Part shown: positions 7,191 through 9,635 of the stretch, piece after piece
How the letters are laid out: each line of letters begins with the position of its first letter
How positions within the stretch are numbered: the first letter of the stretch is position 1
Notes under the pieces: generated by a model
What the model was told of the DNA's origin: nothing
Database searches by the model: none
Seen by the model: only the letters and a program-made list of their open reading frames with translations
Made by a program: the position numbers and the translations under genes
Assembly (NCBI GenBank): GCA_046481785.1
Contig: JAWOJF010000023.1
Coordinates: 1 to 9,635, forward strand
From: JAWOJF01 sp046481785
GTDB taxonomy: Bacteria > Bacteroidota > Ignavibacteria > Ignavibacteriales > Ignavibacteriaceae
Direction of reading: 5' to 3'
DNA length: 9,635 bases

Positions 7191-7209
7191 ATAACATAAG
7201 GAGTGTTAT
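7191..7209. repeat. Short inverted repeat upstream of pntAA
   Basis: ATAACA (7191-7196) and TGTTAT (7204-7209) are perfect inverted arms around a 7-base spacer, about 130 bases upstream of the pnt operon start. This is a possible operator, but six-base AT-rich arms are easily found by chance. Confidence 0.25.
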
Positions 7210-7236
7210 ATCAGGGATCACTATAAAAGATGGAGG

Positions 7237-7266
7237 ACTGCCCTAACCTCACCCGGTTAAGGCAGT
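7237..7266 (-). terminator. Stem-loop terminator-like hairpin after the coiled-coil gene
   Basis: On the minus strand ACTGCCTTAACC pairs with GGTTAGGGCAGT, 12 pairs including one G-U, around the loop GGGTGA. It starts 10 bases past the stop of the gene at 7277-7912. The following sequence, CCTCCATCTTTTATAG, has only a short, displaced T-run, so termination may be weak or factor-assisted. Confidence 0.6.
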
Positions 7267-7276
7267 AAACCAAAAA

Positions 7277-7912
7277 TTAAAACTGGCTGCTTTGATTGGT
7301 CTTCTGCCCCTGTAATTGAGCACCGAGAGTTTGCAGCCGGGCAAAGAGCTGAGGCACTTCGGGATCTATATCTTTCATTTTATTAAACACTGCTTCCTCA
7401 AGTGCCATACCTTCTTCTTTAAGGTCATTATTTTCCAGGGCCCGCTGCTGGAGAGGCTGAAGCTCATTATTGAGGCTCTGAAATTCTTCCTGGAGTTTTG
7501 TCATTTTATCACTATTGCCTTCCTGCTCAGCCTGTTGAAACTCATCTACAATACTATTTCTTCTGTCCATTTTGCTTCTGGCAGAAGAATCCTGCTTTAC
7601 CATCTCAGATTCCAGTTTATCTGTAAATTCCTGGGTTTTACCTGCTACTTCTATATCAGAAATGGCCTGTTGCTGAATGGCCTGCAGTCTCTGGCTTATT
7701 TCGGAATACTCCTGGTAAATTTCCTGTATATTAACACCCTGCTCCAAAGTATCCGGTGAAATATTGGTAGTATCCGGTAAAGTGCCGGTGGTATCAGGTT
7801 TGCCGGTATCAATACTATCAATGGCAGTATCTGTAGTATCCTGTGCAATTACTGGAATAGTAATCAGTGTTAATATTACTACCAGGTTTTTTATCTTTTT
7901 CGCTATAAACAT
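7277..7912 (-). CDS. Secreted coiled-coil protein with an Asp/Thr-rich linker, function unknown, 211 aa
   Basis: I do not recognise a named family. A signal peptide (MFIAKKIKNL..., hydrophobic to about residue 23, ending VIAQ) predicts export. Residues 25-56 are a low-complexity Asp/Thr/Pro linker with recurring P-D-T units (DTGKPDTT, LPDTT, SPDT), mirrored in the DNA by repeated GTATCCGG-like words. From about residue 62 to the end the protein is rich in Gln, Glu, Leu and Lys with heptad-like spacing, indicating a long helical coiled coil, for example QRLQAIQQQAISDIE and LQEEFQSLNNELQPLQQRAL. No catalytic motif or cysteine is seen. OmpH/Skp-like or LPXTG-free wall-linker roles can be imagined, but neither is supported by signature residues. 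A GAGG 5 bases before the ATG marks the start. It appears to be a single-gene unit with its own promoter and hairpin. Confidence 0.8.
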   Translation of the reverse strand: MFIAKKIKNLVVILTLITIPVIAQDTTDTAIDSIDTGKPDTTGTLPDTTNISPDTLEQGVNIQEIYQEYSEISQRLQAIQQQAISDIEVAGKTQEFTDKLESEMVKQDSSARSKMDRRNSIVDEFQQAEQEGNSDKMTKLQEEFQSLNNELQPLQQRALENNDLKEEGMALEEAVFNKMKDIDPEVPQLFARLQTLGAQLQGQKTNQSSQF

Positions 7913-7935
7913 TTATACCTCAAATTTTTTATATA

Positions 7936-7964
7936 ATTATTAAAATATAAAGTAAAAGAATCAA
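7936..7964 (-). promoter_or_regulatory. Candidate sigma70-type promoter of the coiled-coil gene
   Basis: The minus strand has TTGATT (complement of 7959-7964) as -35, a 17-base spacer, and AATAAT (complement of 7936-7941) as -10, about 24 bases upstream of the ATG. The match is 4/6 and 5/6. The AT-rich background makes chance matches likely. Confidence 0.4.
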
Positions 7965-7986
7965 AACATTAGTCAATGTAATAAAC

Positions 7987-8022
7987 ATTGCGGGGTGAGT
8001 GAAGGCACTCATTACAAGCAAT
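7987..8022. repeat. Isolated GC-richer hairpin in the spacer
   Basis: TGAGTG (7996-8001) and CACTCA (8006-8011) form a perfect 6-base stem with the loop AAGG, enclosed by the outer pair ATTGC (7987-7991) and GCAAT (8018-8022). It lies midway between the ywbE terminator and the promoter of the coiled-coil gene and adjoins neither gene. No T-run follows on either strand. Confidence 0.45.
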
Positions 8023-8096
8023 ATGGAACAAAATGTTATCTTAAAATTGATGAAGAAAAAATATTCGCGTGCTTATTTAAGATTAATCCATTAATT

Positions 8097-8131
8097 AAAA
8101 AATGCCGTTACAGAAGATCCGTTTCAGCATT
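8097..8131 (-). terminator. Rho-independent terminator of the helicase-ywbE unit
   Basis: On the minus strand AATGCTG pairs with CGGCATT (7 pairs, one G-U). Inside this, after a small internal loop, ACGGA pairs with TCTGT (one G-U) around the loop TCT. A TTTT run continuing the final TT (complement of 8097-8102) follows directly. It begins 28 bases after the ywbE stop, as expected for the end of that transcript. Confidence 0.72.
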
Positions 8132-8159
8132 AAGATAATTATTGTAGTTAAGTTAATAA

Positions 8160-8357
8160 TTATTCGTTCAGTATCTCTTTAACCCTGCCCACTTCACCCG
8201 TTTCAAGTCTTACTTTAATACCATGCGGATGATTAGTGGAATTAGTAAGTATATTTTTTACAAATCCTTCAGTAAGTGTACCGCTCCGCTGATCTTCCTT
8301 TTGAACAATTGCTACGTGTAAACCTGCTTTTATATTTATCCGTTTAGTACCATCCAT
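8160..8357 (-). CDS. ywbE: YwbE family protein (DUF2196), 65 aa
   Basis: A short conserved protein matching the YwbE pattern: a start like MDGTKRINIKAGLHVAIVQK, then EDQRSGTLTEGFVK and NILTNSTNHPHGIKVRLETG, ending VGRVKEIL. The central HPHGIKVRL with GxVGRV is the family hallmark. Length is the usual 60-70 residues, so the gene looks intact. The small beta-rich sequence suggests a compact barrel, possibly nucleic-acid binding. No function is established for the family, so this stays inference. It begins 4 bases after the helicase stop (TAA ACTG-side spacing, ATG at 8355-8357). The nearest Shine-Dalgarno, GAAGGA (complement of 8371-8376), is 13 bases away inside the helicase gene, so translation is probably coupled to it. 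Confidence 0.9.
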   Translation of the reverse strand: MDGTKRINIKAGLHVAIVQKEDQRSGTLTEGFVKNILTNSTNHPHGIKVRLETGEVGRVKEILNE

Positions 8358-8361
8358 TCAG

Positions 8362-9147
8362 TTAAACTTTTCCTTCGGCGCGTGATTTTCTGCCCCACTG
8401 TTTTTTCCTGCTGAAACCTGCACCCGAACGGGAAAAACCAGCCTTCTTGGAAGCGAATGATTTTCCACTGCGGGAAGGCCTTTTAGGAGCACCTGAAAAT
8501 GTTACTTCATCCACACCCTTAATTGCATACGGATGATCGGCTATAACAGGGATAGATTTTTTTATATACTTATTAATTTCTCTTAAATAATATCTTTCCT
8601 CCGAATCGCAAAAAGAAAGAGCTGTTCCGGTAAGGCCTGCTCTTCCGGTCCTGCCAATACGGTGAACATAATTTTCAGAAAATTCAGGTATCTCATAATT
8701 TATTACATGTGATAGCTGGTCAATATCAATTCCACGGGCAGCAATATCGGTTGCTACAAGTACTCTTACCTTTTTATCTTTAAAATTATTTAATGCTTTC
8801 TGGCGTGCATTCTGTGATTTATTTCCATGAATTGCGTCGGCATTAATTTTAGCATTATTTAATATGCGCGTTACCTGGTCGGCACCGCTTTTTGTCCGCG
8901 TAAATACAAGGGCAGAAGTAATAGATTCTTTTTTCAGAAGATGAATCAGTAAAGCTTTTTTATCCGGTTTGGATACAAAATAAACTCCCTGAGTTATTGC
9001 ATCAACCGTGTTAGATTCAGGACTAATCTCAATCTTAACAGGGTTTGTTAAAATATTTTTTGATAATTTTACAATTGCTTCGGGCATGGTAGCGGAGAAA
9101 AACAAAGTTTGCCTTTTAGCCGGCATCTTTTCAATTATTTTTTTTAC
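8362..9147 (-). CDS. DEAD-box RNA helicase (RhlE-type), truncated at the 5' side by the chimeric junction
   Basis: 261 residues of an ATP-dependent RNA helicase are present. The retained part begins at VKKIIEKMPAKRQTLFFSATMP, just after where the DEAD motif would lie. It includes motif III SAT (9088-9096), motif IV (ALVFTRTKSGADQV), motif V (VATDIAARGIDI) and motif VI HRIGRTGR (8641-8664). A basic Ser/Gly/Arg/Lys-rich tail follows (final ~45 residues), typical of RhlE-like proteins that unwind rRNA or mRNA structures. The Q motif, Walker A and DEAD box are missing. The reading frame continues past 9147 for 89 more codons, but those are the antisense of pyruvate kinase and do not belong to this protein. 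It is upstream of ywbE in the same transcript. Confidence 0.92.
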   Translation of the reverse strand, partial: VKKIIEKMPAKRQTLFFSATMPEAIVKLSKNILTNPVKIEISPESNTVDAITQGVYFVSKPDKKALLIHLLKKESITSALVFTRTKSGADQVTRILNNAKINADAIHGNKSQNARQKALNNFKDKKVRVLVATDIAARGIDIDQLSHVINYEIPEFSENYVHRIGRTGRAGLTGTALSFCDSEERYYLREINKYIKKSIPVIADHPYAIKGVDEVTFSGAPKRPSRSGKSFASKKAGFSRSGAGFSRKKQWGRKSRAEGKV

Positions 9148-9150
9148 CAC
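9138..9150. other. Chimeric junction between low-GC and high-GC DNA
   Basis: The helicase match (minus strand) holds up to the codon at 9145-9147, right after a run of eight T (9138-9145). The pyruvate kinase match (plus strand) starts at about 9148 with HDTDFEAA. Base composition changes at the same point from mostly A/T to strongly G/C. Both genes are cut mid-protein and no transposon end or att-like repeat is seen. Confidence 0.88.
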
Positions 9151-9585
9151 GACACCGACTTCGAGGCCGCCCCGCGCGACCTGCAGCGCTCCGACCAGGC
9201 GATCGCGATGGCGACCATGTTCCTGACCGAGCACATCCCGGTGCGCGCGATCATCGCGCTGACCGAATCCGGCGGCACCGCCCGCTACCTGTCGCGATTC
9301 CGCTCCAGCGTGCCGATCTACGGCCTCTCGCGGCATGTTGGTGCCCGGCGCCAGATGGGGCTGATGCGCGACGTCTTCCCGATCGACTTCGATTCGCGCA
9401 GCCTGTCCTCGCACGATGCCGCACGAGAGTCGGTGGCGCAGTTGTTCCGCGATGGCCTGCTGGCCGCCGGGGACCGGGTGATCTTCACCAGCGGCGATGC
9501 GATGGAGTCGCGCGGGGCGACCAACACGCTGCGCCTGGTGGAGGTCGGGCCGGACGGCCAGGCCCGAGGCCTCGCTTCCCTGTAG
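9148..9585 (+). CDS. pyk: Pyruvate kinase, C-terminal fragment (145 aa), from a high-GC gammaproteobacterium-like source
   Basis: The 3' part of a glycolytic pyruvate kinase (phosphoenolpyruvate + ADP to pyruvate + ATP). The fragment covers the end of the barrel-side linker (DTDFEAAPRDLQRSDQAIAMA) and the PK C-terminal domain: ALTESGGTARYLSRFRSSVPIYGLSRH, then VFPIDFDSR, and finally GDRVIFTSGDAMESRGATNTLRLVEVG before TAG at 9583-9585. The catalytic barrel is absent because the gene is cut at the junction. The wording of the domain and the GC-rich third positions point to Xanthomonadaceae-like bacteria (recognition from memory, not a search). Codon use is unlike every other gene in the window. 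An ATG at 9109 in this frame lies in the other organism's DNA and is not a real start. Confidence 0.9.
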   Translation, partial: HDTDFEAAPRDLQRSDQAIAMATMFLTEHIPVRAIIALTESGGTARYLSRFRSSVPIYGLSRHVGARRQMGLMRDVFPIDFDSRSLSSHDAARESVAQLFRDGLLAAGDRVIFTSGDAMESRGATNTLRLVEVGPDGQARGLASL

Positions 9586-9597
9586 GTCCGCGGTGGC

Positions 9598-9626
9598 ATG
9601 ACCCGGCGGGACGGGCGGCCTATAAT
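9598..9626 (+). promoter_or_regulatory. Candidate sigma70 promoter for the gene downstream of pyk
   Basis: A perfect TATAAT (9621-9626) has ATGACC (9598-9603, 4/6 match to TTGACA) 17 bases upstream, starting 13 bases past the pyk stop. An AT hexamer of this kind stands out in the very GC-rich flank. The gene it would drive lies beyond the window. Confidence 0.5.
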
Positions 9627-9635
9627 GGGGAGATC

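Noticed and set aside
7249..7998. GGGTGA as a shared signature of the intergenic hairpins at 262-267, 7249-7254 and 7993-7998
   Set aside because: The same hexamer also occurs within coding regions (for example TCACCC near 5970 and 8197), and six bases is too little for a repeat family.
9109..9147. A start codon for pyruvate kinase at 9109
   Set aside because: This ATG lies in the antisense of the helicase gene, left of the junction. The real pyk start is missing.
8362..9414. A 350-residue helicase with a novel basic/Ala-rich N-terminal extension
   Set aside because: The first 89 residues are the antisense of pyruvate kinase across the chimeric junction, in very GC-rich DNA where open frames arise easily. 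They match nothing helicase-like.
9318..9599. A minus-strand reading frame opposite pyk
   Set aside because: It is the high-GC shadow of the pyruvate kinase C-terminal domain, with Arg/Pro/Ser-rich composition and no recognisable motif.

Overview
Almost the whole window (about 1-9147) is low-GC DNA carrying genes on the minus strand only. It looks like chromosome of a Bacteroidota/Ignavibacteria-type bacterium. The pointers are a type IX secretion plug-family protein (DUF5103), a LEA14-like envelope lipoprotein, AT-rich intergenic DNA, and Shine-Dalgarno sites at several but not all starts. The exact lineage is inference.

Layout, in minus-strand transcription order from the right. (1) A truncated RhlE-type DEAD-box RNA helicase (to 8362) is followed 4 bases later by ywbE (8160-8357), then a good intrinsic terminator (8097-8131). 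(2) A secreted coiled-coil protein with an Asp/Thr-rich linker (7277-7912) has its own candidate promoter and a downstream hairpin. (3) A split proton-translocating NAD(P) transhydrogenase operon, pntAA-pntAB-pntB (7059 to 4208), couples NADH/NADP+ exchange to the proton gradient. It ends against a 122-base nested inverted-repeat element (4086-4207). (4) A group of cell-envelope genes follows: a secreted protein with a calcium-loop motif (3299-4021), the T9SS plug-family protein (1978-3198, TTG start), a Gfo/Idh/MocA dehydrogenase one base behind it (981-1976), and a LEA14-like lipoprotein (310-921). (5) After another palindromic intergenic segment comes the start of a ROK-family sugar kinase, cut by the window edge (1-118).

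From about 9148 to the end, base composition and codon use switch abruptly to very high GC. This strand encodes, on plus, the C-terminal 145 residues of a pyruvate kinase that looks gammaproteobacterial (Xanthomonadaceae-like), then a sigma70-like promoter for a gene outside the window. Both genes are cut mid-domain at the same point, so the window is best read as a chimera of two organisms (assembly or library artefact), not as a natural fusion. Apart from this junction, most of the gene content is ordinary. The most interesting native signals are the intergenic inverted-repeat elements, especially 4086-4216, whose two perfect arm pairs cross in pseudoknot order. I found no convincing new defence, mobile or biosynthetic system. 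No gene-free stretch exceeds 300 bases.
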